From Mycobacterium triplex (lineage in GTDB: Bacteria; Actinomycetota; Actinomycetes; Mycobacteriales; Mycobacteriaceae), in NCBI RefSeq assembly GCF_000689255.1, contig NZ_HG964446.1, positions 635,330-699,329 on the forward strand: a stretch of 64,000 nucleotides of DNA. Reading direction: 5' to 3'. The notes beneath the pieces are model-generated. The model was not told the DNA's origin, did no database searches, and saw nothing but the letters and a program-made list of their open reading frames with translations. The position numbers were made by a program, and so were the translations under genes. Positions 17,833-26,770 of the stretch are shown here, in pieces; position 1 is the first letter of the stretch; the number at the start of each line of letters is the position of its first letter.

Positions 17833-17887
17833 TATACCCCCAGGGGGTAACAAGCCCTCATACCCTTATACACCCCTGGGGGGTATA
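17833..17887. promoter_or_regulatory. double CsoR/RicR-like copper operator
   Basis: Two C/G-rich dyads lie just upstream of the ATPase ATG. Site 1 is TACCCCC-A-GGGGGTA (17835-17849, perfect). Site 2 spans 17867-17887 as TATAC-ACCCC-T-GGGGG-GTATA, with a single mismatched pair. Such C-tract/G-tract dyads flanked by TA are the style of operators of DUF156-type copper repressors. Two sites suggest cooperative or tandem repression of the exporter. Confidence 0.7.
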
Positions 17888-17969
17888 GTCGTCAAGCCGC
17901 GTCTCCGCCAGCCGGTCGTCTGTGATTGTGCCTGGTCGCGGCGTAGGCCGGTTCCGGGGCGTCCGGCCG

Positions 17970-19046
17970 CTACGGTTGCGACAGCAACAGCATTACCCGG
18001 CCCGCTGCCGGCGCCTCCGGAAAAGCGCTCACATCGAAGCCGTAGTACTCCCGCTGGCCGTTCGATATGGCGTCGATCACCTTGCCGCTGGCCGTCAGCC
18101 GGCCGTTGTGGACGCCGGCCATCATGCCCTTGAAGTCGGGCACCGACAGCGACTCGGCGAGTAGCAGCGCCTCGCCGCCGGAGGCCAGCGTGACCAGCAC
18201 CCCGGCTCCCGCGTAGTTGTTGCCGCCGCGGCCGGTGCCGCGCGGCGCCCAGTACACGGGCTCGGACGCCACGGTCCCTTTCACCCGCCGGTACTCGCCC
18301 GGGTGGTCGGCGTCGGCGACGGTGACGACGGGCAGCGCGGCGATCGTGCGCTGTTCGTTGAACCACATCACGCCCAGTGGGATGCAGACGATCGCGTACA
18401 TCAGCACCAGCAGCACGAGCACCGGTTTCCAGGCGATCTCCCAGCCGAGCCGGCGTTGCGAGATCGGCAATCCCTCCAGCCGCGCGTCCAGTTGCCGGCG
18501 CCCGAGGCGAAACACGTACCAGGCCAGGATGCGGGCCAGCGCCATGCAGCCGAGGATGATCAGGCCGACGATGCCGCACACCCGGAAATAGAACGTACTG
18601 TCCCCATGATTGGTGGTCGCGGCGACCATCACGGCCGGAATCGGGGCGGTGATCAGCAGTAGCAGCGCGTAACTCGGGTGGCTGGTCAGGTACGGATAGG
18701 TCACGGTCCACGCGCGGTTGCCGCCGTAGACCGTCATCCCTCCGATGTCGGCGTGCACCGTCGGCGTCCACGACCCCTCCACCACCCGGGGCTTCACCAG
18801 GGAGCGCACGAAGAACAAGCCGAAGATGACCGAGATCACCAGCGCGCCCCAGAACACCCCGTCGAGCCGTTCGCCGGTTCCGGGCACGCCGAACCCGCCG
18901 TGAATGTCGATGACTTTGCCGATGAAGAAGGTCAACGGCATCACGAAGAACAGCTCGGCGAGCCAGATCTGGATCAGCTGTGGGATGCGCGATCCGACTC
19001 GGTCGAACGCCAGCACGCGTTGCCAGATGAACCGCAGGACACCCAT
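17970..19046 (-). CDS. multi-pass membrane protein of unknown function
   Basis: A 358-residue protein with five or more membrane segments, including LAELFFVMPLTFFIGKVI, GALVISVIFGLFFV, LLLLITAPIPAVMVAAT, VCGIVGLIILGCMALARIL and PVLVLLVLMYAIVCIPLGV. A soluble C-terminal domain of about 130 residues (VKGTVASEPVYWAP, then SGGEALLLAESLSV) follows. I see no catalytic motif. The gene is upstream of the ATPase on the same strand, but the copper operator lies in the 150-base gap, so they are probably separate units. Confidence 0.75.
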   Translation of the reverse strand: MGVLRFIWQRVLAFDRVGSRIPQLIQIWLAELFFVMPLTFFIGKVIDIHGGFGVPGTGERLDGVFWGALVISVIFGLFFVRSLVKPRVVEGSWTPTVHADIGGMTVYGGNRAWTVTYPYLTSHPSYALLLLITAPIPAVMVAATTNHGDSTFYFRVCGIVGLIILGCMALARILAWYVFRLGRRQLDARLEGLPISQRRLGWEIAWKPVLVLLVLMYAIVCIPLGVMWFNEQRTIAALPVVTVADADHPGEYRRVKGTVASEPVYWAPRGTGRGGNNYAGAGVLVTLASGGEALLLAESLSVPDFKGMMAGVHNGRLTASGKVIDAISNGQREYYGFDVSAFPEAPAAGRVMLLLSQP

Positions 19047-19094
19047 GGCGAGCGACTGTACCTGGCGTTTGTGCCGACGACGGCTAGTTGAGCG

Positions 19095-19865
19095 TCATTG
19101 CCGCAGATGCGATCCGCCACCGATGTACCACACTTGGCCGGTGATCCACTCGGCCTCCTCGGAGAGCAGGAACGCGGTGACCGCGGCGAGGTCATCGGGT
19201 TTGCCAAGCCGGGTGGTCTTGCCGAACATCAGGAACGCCTGCTGCAGCTGCAGGTCGTTCTGTCGTTCCTGGGTCTCACCCATCACCAGACCGGGCATCA
19301 CGCCGTTGCTGCGGATGTTGTGTTTGCCCCAGTTGACGGCGACGTGGCGGGTCAGGTGGTTGACGGCGGCCTTGGAGGCCCCGTACGCGACATGCTGCGG
19401 GTCACTGCCCAGCGCGGCACCCGAGGACGTGTTCACGATGCTGCCGCCGCCGCCCTCCAGCAAGCGCGGGAGCACCGCCTGGATCGTGCGCACATAGCCC
19501 AGCAGATTGACGTCGAGCGTGCGCCGCCAGACGTCCAGGCCGGTATCGAGAATCGTGGTGTCGCGGCCGAGGTTGTCTTCGGAGAGATCGGCGCCGACGT
19601 TGTGCAGACCGTGAATACCGCCGAACTCGCGGATGGTTCGGTCCACGAGATCCTGCACCGATCCCGCATCGGCAAGGTCGAATTGGACCGCAATGGCTTG
19701 GCCGCCGGAGTCGGTGATCTGCTCGGCGGCCGCGGTCGCGCCGGCGATGTTGATATCGCCGATGACCACCCGGGCGCCCTCGGCGGCAAGGCGTTTGGCG
19801 GTGGCCGCGCCGATCCCGGTGGCGCCCCCGGCCACCAGGAAGGTCTTGTCCTTCAGCCCGCGCAT
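19095..19865 (-). CDS. classical SDR oxidoreductase
   Basis: A 256-residue SDR: AGGATGIG cofactor loop, catalytic Ser in NTSSGAALG, YGASK with the Tyr-Lys pair, and an ITGQVWYIGGG ending. The NAG motif is altered to HNVGADL. The frame continues far upstream inside the next gene; the ATG at 19865 is chosen because it overlaps the neighbour's stop by one base (TGATG), a standard coupled junction. It is the last gene of a five-gene minus-strand run with another SDR, an uncharacterised protein, a sulfotransferase and a third SDR. Confidence 0.85.
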   Translation of the reverse strand: MRGLKDKTFLVAGGATGIGAATAKRLAAEGARVVIGDINIAGATAAAEQITDSGGQAIAVQFDLADAGSVQDLVDRTIREFGGIHGLHNVGADLSEDNLGRDTTILDTGLDVWRRTLDVNLLGYVRTIQAVLPRLLEGGGGSIVNTSSGAALGSDPQHVAYGASKAAVNHLTRHVAVNWGKHNIRSNGVMPGLVMGETQERQNDLQLQQAFLMFGKTTRLGKPDDLAAVTAFLLSEEAEWITGQVWYIGGGSHLRQ

Positions 19866-20686
19866 CAGATGTATCCGACACCGATGTCGACCGAAACCTG
19901 GGTCGCGGTAACCAATCTGGACTGGTCGGAGGCCAGCCACGCGACGGCGTCGGAGATATCCTCCGGCTGCGCGATGCCTTCGGGCAGCAGCGGCTTGTGT
20001 AAGCCGCGCAGGTGCGGATAGTCGTCGGCGGCCGACTCCAGCGCGTCGCGCATCCGGCCGGTGCCCATCGGGGTGGCGACCGCGCCGGGGTTGAGGCTGT
20101 TGACGCGGATGTTGTACCGGCCGAGTTCGGCGGCGAACGCGCGCGCCATCCCGACGACGGCGTGTTTGCTTGCCGTGTAATGGATCATGAACGACTGCAT
20201 CTTGATACCGGCGGCTGACCCGATCAGAATGATCGACCCGCCGCGGCCGCCGTCGACGATGTGATGCGCCCCGGCCATCACGGTGTTCCAGGTGCCGATC
20301 ACGTTGGTGTCTATGGTGTCTCGGAACGCTTGCGCGGTGATCTGATCCCACGGGGCCGGGCAGCAGATTCCGGCGTTGGCGACGATGACGTCCAACCGGC
20401 CCAGCTCGCCGACGGCCTCGTCGACCGCGCCCCGCAGTGCGTCGAGGTCGCGGATGTCGACCGCGGCGGTGATGACCTTTTGCCCACCGGCGCCGGCCAG
20501 CCGCGCCGTCTCCTCGAGATCGTCGGGCGTCGGCGAATCGTAGGGCACGCTGGGCGGCAGCGGGCCGGCGATATCCACCGCGATGATGTCGGCACCTTCG
20601 GCGGCCAGCCGCACGGCATGCGCCCGGCCTTGCCCGCGCGCGGCGCCGGTCACCAGTGCCACCTTCCCCGGGATCAGTTGGCTCAT
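19865..20686 (-). CDS. mycofactocin-type SDR oxidoreductase
   Basis: A 273-residue SDR with TGAARGQGR at residue 14 and the extra segment after strand 2 (about residues 42-62, PLPPSVPYDSPTPDDLEE). This insertion is typical of the mycofactocin-coupled SDR subfamily, which holds NAD(H) tightly and passes electrons to the redox peptide mycofactocin. Catalytic residues are Ser in LIGSAAG and YTASK. The downstream SDR overlaps by one base. It probably oxidises an alcohol in the same pathway as the sulfotransferase and the other SDRs. Confidence 0.87.
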   Translation of the reverse strand: MSQLIPGKVALVTGAARGQGRAHAVRLAAEGADIIAVDIAGPLPPSVPYDSPTPDDLEETARLAGAGGQKVITAAVDIRDLDALRGAVDEAVGELGRLDVIVANAGICCPAPWDQITAQAFRDTIDTNVIGTWNTVMAGAHHIVDGGRGGSIILIGSAAGIKMQSFMIHYTASKHAVVGMARAFAAELGRYNIRVNSLNPGAVATPMGTGRMRDALESAADDYPHLRGLHKPLLPEGIAQPEDISDAVAWLASDQSRLVTATQVSVDIGVGYI

Positions 20687-20695
20687 CGGTCCTTC

Positions 20696-21760
20696 CTAGT
20701 CACGGGCGATCTTGTCGAGCGGGTTGGAGCGTTCGAGCATTCCGTAGGTCTGTTCGCCATCCCACGTGTAGCGCACGCCGGCCTGCTGCAGGGCGGGGAA
20801 GCTCGGCATCTCCTGCTTGAGAGCGTTCATTGAGTACATGTCGTCGTCGTGATGAATGTCGTGCGTGGAAAATACTGTCTCCCCGGTGATTTCGACGGCG
20901 CCGTCGGCCGTCTCGAGCACCAGCGACACATCCTCGCCGAGTGGTTGCAGCCGGGTCAACCACGGGGCCCGCACCACCCGTGCGGGTATCAGCCCGCCTT
21001 CGCCTCTGAAGACGAACCCCTCGTTGAAGGTGGGTTGACCGTCGGGCCGGGGCGGGTAAGCGATATAGCCGAACGCCCGCCCACTGGGAAACACCGCCGA
21101 CTGCCAGCAGTGGCCCCAGAATCCGGCGAGCTTACGTACGCCCGTGCGACGGATCCGCAGGCCGCTGCCGGAGAACGCGTGGTGTCTGTCCTCGGACTGG
21201 AATTCGCCTGTGGCGGTGAATAATTGCTCGTAGCGTGGCCCGCCCATGATGTCACCCACCGCGGTGGTTTTGAGCTGTGTGCCGGCGTCGGGCTGTAATG
21301 CTCCCTGCACCCACGGCGGTACGGCCATTTTCGCCTCGACATGAAAACTGATGTGGCCCGACGGACCGGCACGCTTGCCGTCGACCAAGTCGGACGACGA
21401 CGTACGCACCGCCGGTCCGTGGTAGGACATCGTCCAGGTGTCGAAGGGTTCGATGCAGCGGAACGCCAGGCCCCCGGCTCCCAGTACGCTGGCGCGCCCG
21501 TCGGGTCCCTGAGCGGGCACCGACGGCTCATTGGTGCGCAGCCGGTAGACGCGGCCGTCGGGGAAAGCGACGTTGACCTGGACATCGTGCGAATCCCAGT
21601 TCGCGCCCACCGCTTCGATTCCGATGCGCGGCAGGCCAATCTCGCCGCTGTCGTCGACCACCCAAAAGCTCACCGAGTCGCGCATCTCCGGGTCCTGCGG
21701 TCGATGCGCCAGCATGTACTCCCGCGCCGGATCGATACCCCCGGTCAGATCAACAGCCAT
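20696..21760 (-). CDS. conserved protein of unknown function (DUF7064/7065-like)
   Basis: A 354-residue soluble protein rich in beta strands, with recurring Trp and Gly (for example RKLAGFWGHCWQSAVFPSGR, then AFGYIAYPPRPDGQPTFNEG). It looks like a large lipocalin- or CrtC/AttH-like barrel, but no characterised relative comes to mind. The ATG at 21760 is preferred to far-upstream starts that lie inside the sulfotransferase gene; it overlaps that gene by 11 bases. Nine bases separate its stop from the next SDR gene. The coupling implies a role in the same pathway, perhaps binding or modifying a hydrophobic substrate. Confidence 0.7.
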   Translation of the reverse strand: MAVDLTGGIDPAREYMLAHRPQDPEMRDSVSFWVVDDSGEIGLPRIGIEAVGANWDSHDVQVNVAFPDGRVYRLRTNEPSVPAQGPDGRASVLGAGGLAFRCIEPFDTWTMSYHGPAVRTSSSDLVDGKRAGPSGHISFHVEAKMAVPPWVQGALQPDAGTQLKTTAVGDIMGGPRYEQLFTATGEFQSEDRHHAFSGSGLRIRRTGVRKLAGFWGHCWQSAVFPSGRAFGYIAYPPRPDGQPTFNEGFVFRGEGGLIPARVVRAPWLTRLQPLGEDVSLVLETADGAVEITGETVFSTHDIHHDDDMYSMNALKQEMPSFPALQQAGVRYTWDGEQTYGMLERSNPLDKIARD

Positions 21761-22913
21761 CGAATTTCCTTTGCTCGTCAGCGGTTCGGTGCGAGGTCCA
21801 GCGTTGCGCGCTGTCCACGTAGCGGGCGAATCTGGGACGCACCTCGTCGAAATCGATGCCGAATTCCACGGGGTCGGCATGCGAACTCGGCTCCCGCTCG
21901 GCGGCGGCGTGCTCCCACCAGCTGTGCATCTGCGCTTCGAACTGCGCACCCACCGGGATGCCCAGCCACGCGTACAAGCCAGCGACTTCGCCGATCGGAT
22001 CGTCCTGCATGGCGCGAAAGTCGATGTCGTAGAACCGATCCTCGGCGCCGTCGGCACGGAACTGCAGCGCCCTTTCCATGCCCAACGACCAATGCTCGAC
22101 ATTGAGCCGGCCGATGTAGCGGCGGTCGATCGCGTCGCTGAATGTCCCGATGATGTCGGCATACAAGTCGGCCACCGACAAGATGACATCGGTCGGATCG
22201 CGATGCGTCATCACGAACCGCGCATCCGGGAAGGCCGCATTCAGGGCGCCGAGCCACAACACGTGCGACGGGCATTTCAGCCGCCACGGTCGGTGCGGCT
22301 CGCCCCACGCCAGCAGCTTCATCACGCGGCGCTGATACCGCAACGTAGGCGTGAGGTCGGCCTGCCGCACCAACCACGTTGAATACGAGGGTATTTCGGC
22401 GAAGGACTGGAAGATGTGCGACTTGAAATCCAAGGCCATCAGCTCATGGCATTCCATCGGCCCGTGCGTGTCGCCGGGGACGTGGCGGCGGGTGCCGACG
22501 ATTTCACCTCGGTCGGGCGGGATGCGCGGGTCCACACCCTGCACCGTGGCGGGCGGCGGACAGGGTTGCGACGATTCCCACCGCCGCAGATAACGCACAT
22601 CGGGATCCTGAGCCAGCAGCATCGACAGCGCGGTGGACCCGGTGCGCGGTAATCCCAGGCCGATCAACGGTGCGCTGATCGGCACGTCGTCGATCTCCGG
22701 GTGGCGGCGATACCAGTCCTCGACCTGCAGCCGCTGCGACAGGTAGCCGACGATGCGCTGATGCAGGAACGCCTGGCCGCGTTCGTTCAGCCGCGCCTCG
22801 TCCCGCAGCGCGCGCAGCAGGATCTCGAGGCCTTCGGTGTAGGAGTCTTCGCCGAAGTCGGCCAGCCCAGTTTGTGCCCTGGCCTCGTCCAAAACCGCAC
22901 GGCCGGTTAGCAT
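21750..22913 (-). CDS. PAPS-dependent sulfotransferase
   Basis: A 387-residue sulfotransferase-3-family protein. The 5'-phosphosulfate loop LIGLGLPRTGSTAL is near residue 85 and the 3'-phosphate strand FVMTHRDPTDVILS near 235. A long helical N-terminus (residues 1-80) is typical of the mycobacterial members. It would transfer sulfate from PAPS to a hydroxyl group of a lipid, sterol or small molecule. The ATG at 22913, one base after the upstream SDR stop, is chosen over GTG or ATG codons further upstream. The partner SDRs could supply or consume the hydroxyl group. Confidence 0.88.
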   Translation of the reverse strand: MLTGRAVLDEARAQTGLADFGEDSYTEGLEILLRALRDEARLNERGQAFLHQRIVGYLSQRLQVEDWYRRHPEIDDVPISAPLIGLGLPRTGSTALSMLLAQDPDVRYLRRWESSQPCPPPATVQGVDPRIPPDRGEIVGTRRHVPGDTHGPMECHELMALDFKSHIFQSFAEIPSYSTWLVRQADLTPTLRYQRRVMKLLAWGEPHRPWRLKCPSHVLWLGALNAAFPDARFVMTHRDPTDVILSVADLYADIIGTFSDAIDRRYIGRLNVEHWSLGMERALQFRADGAEDRFYDIDFRAMQDDPIGEVAGLYAWLGIPVGAQFEAQMHSWWEHAAAEREPSSHADPVEFGIDFDEVRPRFARYVDSAQRWTSHRTADEQRKFDGC

Positions 22914-22914
22914 C

Positions 22915-23790
22915 TCAGCCCATCCACTGGCCGCCGGCGACATCGATGGTCTGGCCGCACATATAGTCGGCGGCCTCCGAGGCCAGGAACGCGACCATGT
23001 TGGCGGCTTCCTCGGGCAGCGAGGCGCGACCCAGCTGAACCTGGTTGGTGATCGCCTCGTGGATGGCGCCGCGCCCGGCGCGATGCTTGTCGTCCTGCGG
23101 GTCGAGCAGGTACTGGCGCATCTCGGGTTTGATCATGATGCCCGGAGCCACGCCCAATACGTTGACGCCGCGCGGGGCGACCTCGTGGGCGAGGTTGCGG
23201 GTAAACCCGATGACCCCGGCCTTGCAGGAGTTGTAGACGACTAGGCCCCGCTGCTGAATGCGGCCGCCGACAGCTCCGATGTTGATGATCTTTCCCGAGC
23301 CCTGCGGCAGCAGGTACTGCAGCGCCGCGTGCGCGCCGTACATCATCATCGTGAGGCTGCCCAGCACGGTGTAGTCGATTTCGGCTTTGGTCTGCTTCTC
23401 GAAGGGACCGGCCGCGACCATCACCGGGTTGTTCACCATGATGTCCAGGCCGCCGAGTTCGGCGCGCGCCTGCGCGACCGCGCCGTGCACCCCGTCCCAA
23501 TCGGACATGTCGGCCTTGACGGGGATGGCCCGCACACCCCAGCGCTGCTCGACCTCCGTGGCGCGGCGCTGGACCTTCTCGAACGTCCGGCCGATCAGCG
23601 CGACGTCGGCGCCGCAGCCGGCGAGCCGGTTCGCGATCGCCTGACCCAGGCCGTCGCCGCCGGCACCGGTCACGAACGCCTTCTTGCCGGACAGGTCCAT
23701 CAGCTCGGTGACCCGCTTGCCGATGATGTGCTCGGGCAGCCGATCCAGCCCCAGCAGGTGCACCCAGTCCGCTTCGTCTTGCAGTTGCAT
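22915..23790 (-). CDS. SDR oxidoreductase, first gene of the sulfotransferase operon
   Basis: A 291-residue SDR. About 35 extra residues (MQLQDEADWVHLLGLDRLPE) precede the cofactor loop TGAGGDGLG. The NAG motif reads NNPVMVAAG, the Ser is replaced by Ala/Gly at NIGAVGGRI, and the active-site Tyr is in VVYNSCKAG. The missing Ser makes catalysis less certain. The ATG at 23790 gives the gene a 150-base divergent spacer from lysR. First gene of the minus-strand run. Confidence 0.83.
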   Translation of the reverse strand: MQLQDEADWVHLLGLDRLPEHIIGKRVTELMDLSGKKAFVTGAGGDGLGQAIANRLAGCGADVALIGRTFEKVQRRATEVEQRWGVRAIPVKADMSDWDGVHGAVAQARAELGGLDIMVNNPVMVAAGPFEKQTKAEIDYTVLGSLTMMMYGAHAALQYLLPQGSGKIINIGAVGGRIQQRGLVVYNSCKAGVIGFTRNLAHEVAPRGVNVLGVAPGIMIKPEMRQYLLDPQDDKHRAGRGAIHEAITNQVQLGRASLPEEAANMVAFLASEAADYMCGQTIDVAGGQWMG

Positions 23791-23883
23791 GAAAGCCGAC
23801 CTCCCAGCCAGACCCGCACGGCATCGCATCGGGGCGCGATGCCCACATCGCCGACGATATGGCCGGATGGGGGGCGTGAGGTA

Positions 23884-23920
23884 ATACCAATTCGGGAAAC
23901 CAGTCATGCCCGTTTTGTAT
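23884..23920. promoter_or_regulatory. candidate LysR binding region
   Basis: In the divergent spacer an imperfect inverted repeat pairs ATACCAATTCGGG (23884-23896) with CCCGTTTTGTAT (23909-23920). It is 21 bases before the lysR ATG, in the usual place for a LysR autoregulatory site. The symmetry is imperfect, so this is a suggestion only. Confidence 0.4.
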
Positions 23921-23940
23921 GGCTGGTAGATCTGACAGCG

Positions 23941-24903
23941 ATGGATACCCACCGGCTCAAGTACTTCCTGCGGATCGCGGAGGAGGGCTCGATCTCGCGG
24001 GCGGCCACCGTGCTGGGCATCGCCCAGCCCGCGCTGAGCCGCCAGATCCGGCTGCTCGAGGAAGACCTCGGCATCACGCTGTTCGAGCGGACCCGCCGCG
24101 GTGTGCAGCTGACCGAAGAGGGTGAACGGTTGCGGGCGTCGACGGCGGCGCCGCTGCGCCAGCTGGAGCTCGCGGTCCGCTACGCGGGATCACCGCTGGC
24201 GCGCATCGAGCGCGGGTTGCTGTTCGGCATGGTGCCCACCGCGGCCGGCGTATTGGCCGCGCCGCTGTTGACCAGTCTCGGCGCGGCCTTTCCGAACGTG
24301 CACTTCCACGTTGCCGTTGCCGAGACGGACGACCTGATGCAGCGCATGCTCAAAGGCGCGATCGACCTTGCGGTCATCAATCCGGTCTCCGACGACCGGC
24401 TGTTTTACCGCAACCTCGTCGTCGAGGACCTCGTGCTGGTCGGCGGGCCGGCGTCGGATCTTTCGCCCGCGAGCCCGGTGCGCTTCGCCGACCTGGCCGC
24501 GTTGCCCTTGGTGATGCCCAGCGCGCAGACCGGGATTCGCAACACTTTGGAGAACACCGCGCTGCGCACGAAAGTCGCAATCACCGCCCGGTTTTCGACG
24601 GATTCGCTGGAAGTCTGCAAGCAGCTGGTCGAGGCGGGCTTGGGATATGCGGTGTTGCCGCCGGCGGCATGTCACGCCGATGTCGAAGCCGGGCGGCTGC
24701 GCAGCGCGACGATCTGCGAGCCCGAGATCAACCATCAGCTCGGAGTCGGTACCACCGCGGCGCTGCAACTGCCGCGCGAGTTCGCCACCAAGATCGGGAT
24801 CGTGCTGCGCGAAGAGGTCGCGCGGCTGACCAAATCCGGCTTGTGGCCGGCGCGCTTCGCGTCCTCGCCGGTGTGGGATCCGGCTATTCCGGAGCCCCAG
24901 TAG
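23941..24903 (+). CDS. LysR-family transcriptional regulator
   Basis: A 320-residue LysR protein. The N-terminal helix-turn-helix is canonical (SISRAATVLGIAQPALSRQI at residues 18-37) and is followed by the linker and a periplasmic-binding-protein-like effector domain (DLAVINPVSDDRLFYRNLV). The long open frame upstream lies opposite the divergent SDR; the ATG at 23941 is the only start that gives a standard LysR N-terminus. It probably activates the sulfotransferase-SDR run. The ligand is unknown. Confidence 0.9.
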   Translation: MDTHRLKYFLRIAEEGSISRAATVLGIAQPALSRQIRLLEEDLGITLFERTRRGVQLTEEGERLRASTAAPLRQLELAVRYAGSPLARIERGLLFGMVPTAAGVLAAPLLTSLGAAFPNVHFHVAVAETDDLMQRMLKGAIDLAVINPVSDDRLFYRNLVVEDLVLVGGPASDLSPASPVRFADLAALPLVMPSAQTGIRNTLENTALRTKVAITARFSTDSLEVCKQLVEAGLGYAVLPPAACHADVEAGRLRSATICEPEINHQLGVGTTAALQLPREFATKIGIVLREEVARLTKSGLWPARFASSPVWDPAIPEPQ

Positions 24904-24942
24904 CCGGGGCTACGCTGCCCGGTGGGTGGAAGGAGAGACATC

Positions 24943-25416
24943 ATGACCGTCGTCATCGTCGACGCGGGACCCCATCAGGTAAGCCGCTCGGTTGACGTGG
25001 CCGCGCCGGCCGCCGAGCTCTACGAGTTGGCTGCCGACCCCTGCCGTCATTGCGAGCTGGATGGATCGGGCACCGTGCAGCACAACATCAAAGTGCCGGA
25101 AACAATGGTGGTGGGGTCGAAGTTCTCGACGAGCATGAAGATGCTGGGCGTCCCGTATCGGATCACCAGCACGGTGACCGAGCTCAAACCGCACGAACTG
25201 GTCGAATGGCGCCATCCGCTGGGTCATCGCTGGCGCTGGAAGTTCGAGTCGCTGTCACCCACCCTGACCCGCGTCACCGAGACGTTCGACTACCGCGACG
25301 CCGGCACGCTGAAAAAGAAACTGAAGTACTACGAGCGGATGGGGTTCGCGAAAGCCAACGCGTCGGGGATCGAGGCGACGCTGGCCAAGCTGCGCGACCG
25401 CTACGCCGCGAAGTAG
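24943..25416 (+). CDS. SRPBCC (polyketide-cyclase-like) protein
   Basis: A 157-residue helix-grip protein: [20 protein letters not shown] opens the fold, and the last strands include [20 protein letters not shown], then [11 protein letters not shown], followed by a C-terminal helix. The ATG at 24943 is preceded by GGAAGGAGAG, a strong ribosome site, so it is preferred over the upstream ATG at 24922. Such proteins bind hydrophobic ligands. The related protein at 46492 shares the HxWRWxxxxxxPTLTxVT signature, so the two are probably paralogues. Confidence 0.8.
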   Translation: MTVVIVDAGPHQVSRSVDVAAPAAELYELAADPCRHCELDGSGTVQHNIKVPETMVVGSKFSTSMKMLGVPYRITSTVTELKPHELVEWRHPLGHRWRWKFESLSPTLTRVTETFDYRDAGTLKKKLKYYERMGFAKANASGIEATLAKLRDRYAAK

Positions 25417-25417
25417 G

Positions 25418-25972
25418 TCAGGCCGGATCGTCGGCGTCCCACGCGACCAGGCCAGACACCCAGTGGGTCAACTGTTCGACCTGATCGTTTTGGTGCAGAT
25501 GGCGTGGCGGAGTTGCGAACGTCGAGTAGGGCCGGCACCGGATGACCAGGCGGTTCTCCCGTTCGCACATGGCCGCCACGGCCGGCCGCGCCTCTTCGTC
25601 GAGCGGTTGGCCCGACATCCGGCCGGCGACCGCCATCATCACGTCGACCGCAAAGTCACGATCGTCGTCGAGCGTCGCATCCGCATAGACCTGCAGATAG
25701 GTGAAGGGCCACCGCTCGTCCAGGACGCACAGGCTGACCTTGCCGTCGCGTCCGATGACGCGAGCCTTGCCGCGGCCGGCCATCGTGGCGACCAGCAGTT
25801 CGTCCGTGTCGGTGGGGATGTAGTAGACGACCGACATCGCCGGTCCGTCGGTGCGGCGGCGGTATCCGAACACGCAAGTCCGGTGGGTCCGGACGAACTC
25901 CCGGCGCTCCGAGGGCAGCATGTCGCGGTCGGTCGGAGCGGTGTAGGGCGCGGAGGCCAGGGGCAGCAACAT
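25418..25972 (-). CDS. PNPOx-like split-barrel flavin/F420 oxidoreductase
   Basis: A 184-residue split-barrel protein of the pyridoxamine-phosphate-oxidase-like family (EFVRTHRTCVFGYRRRTDGP, then LLVATMAGRGKARVIGRDGK and VSLCVLDERWPFTYLQVY). Mycobacteria have many such proteins using FMN, F420 or haem; the cofactor cannot be fixed here. The stop lies one base from the stop of the convergent SRPBCC gene. A TetR gene is transcribed away from it 56 bases upstream. Confidence 0.8.
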   Translation of the reverse strand: MLLPLASAPYTAPTDRDMLPSERREFVRTHRTCVFGYRRRTDGPAMSVVYYIPTDTDELLVATMAGRGKARVIGRDGKVSLCVLDERWPFTYLQVYADATLDDDRDFAVDVMMAVAGRMSGQPLDEEARPAVAAMCERENRLVIRCRPYSTFATPPRHLHQNDQVEQLTHWVSGLVAWDADDPA

Positions 25973-26028
25973 AGCGAAATGTCCTCATTATCCGTGGTAT
26001 TGACCCGCCAAGTATTTCTGGATACAGT

Positions 26029-26721
26029 GTGACCATTAATACTAGTACTGTCAAGCCGTCGCCGGCCCGCTCCCGCGGGCGACCGGCCCTGGCGAAAGAG
26101 CGGATCATTGCGGCGGCCGTCGAAATCCTCGACGAGCAAGGCGCGGACGCGCTGTCCATGCGAACGCTGGCACAGCGCCTGGGATCCGGTACCGCCACGC
26201 TGTACCGGCACTTCGCCAACCGATCGGAATTGGTGGCCACCGTCGTCGACCACATACTCGGGGCAGCCGACCTCGATCCGGACGAGATTGCCGCACAGCC
26301 GTGGCCGCAAGCCTGTACCTCGTTTGCGAAGCACATGTTTGCCGCGCTGCGCGGGCATGGCAATGTCGCCGCCCTGCTGACCGACTACATCCCGATGGGC
26401 CCGAATGCGCTGGCCCACCGCGAGCTGTGCTTATCGGTGCTTCTCGACAGCGGCTTTGCGCCCGATGTCGCCGCCCACGCCTACGCGACCCTGGCCCGCT
26501 ACGTCCTCGGCTTTGCCATCCAACATTCCGGGGCGGCCGATACTGAGCAAGATGCCGCGTCCGCCAGCGCATTCGGAAAACTCGACCCGGAACGGTATCC
26601 GGCGACGGCATCGGTTGCCGACGCCCTGCCGGTGCCCCTGGTCGAGGAGTTCGCCTTCGGATTGCAACTCTTGGTCGCCGGGCTCGAAAGGCTGCACGGA
26701 TTGAACGTGACCGCGCGGTGA
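26029..26721 (+). CDS. TetR-family transcriptional regulator
   Basis: A 230-residue TetR protein with a GTG start. The DNA-binding domain reads RGRPALAKERIIAAAVEILD, then MRTLAQRLGSGTATLYRHFA. The C-terminal domain is the TetR_C-like type. The small perfect dyad TACTAGTA overlaps codons 4 to 7, and ACAGT/ACTGT half-sites flank the start, so an operator may sit over the start codon. It may control itself and the divergent split-barrel gene. Confidence 0.85.
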   Translation: MTINTSTVKPSPARSRGRPALAKERIIAAAVEILDEQGADALSMRTLAQRLGSGTATLYRHFANRSELVATVVDHILGAADLDPDEIAAQPWPQACTSFAKHMFAALRGHGNVAALLTDYIPMGPNALAHRELCLSVLLDSGFAPDVAAHAYATLARYVLGFAIQHSGAADTEQDAASASAFGKLDPERYPATASVADALPVPLVEEFAFGLQLLVAGLERLHGLNVTAR

Positions 26722-26770
26722 ATCGTGGTCCCTTCGGACAACCAGCCCCGCCTGCCGAAGGACTTCCTCA

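Noticed and set aside
26024..26051. ACAGT and ACTGT flanking the tetR start, with TACTAGTA inside
   Set aside because: Short and partly inside the coding sequence; mentioned in the gene entry only.
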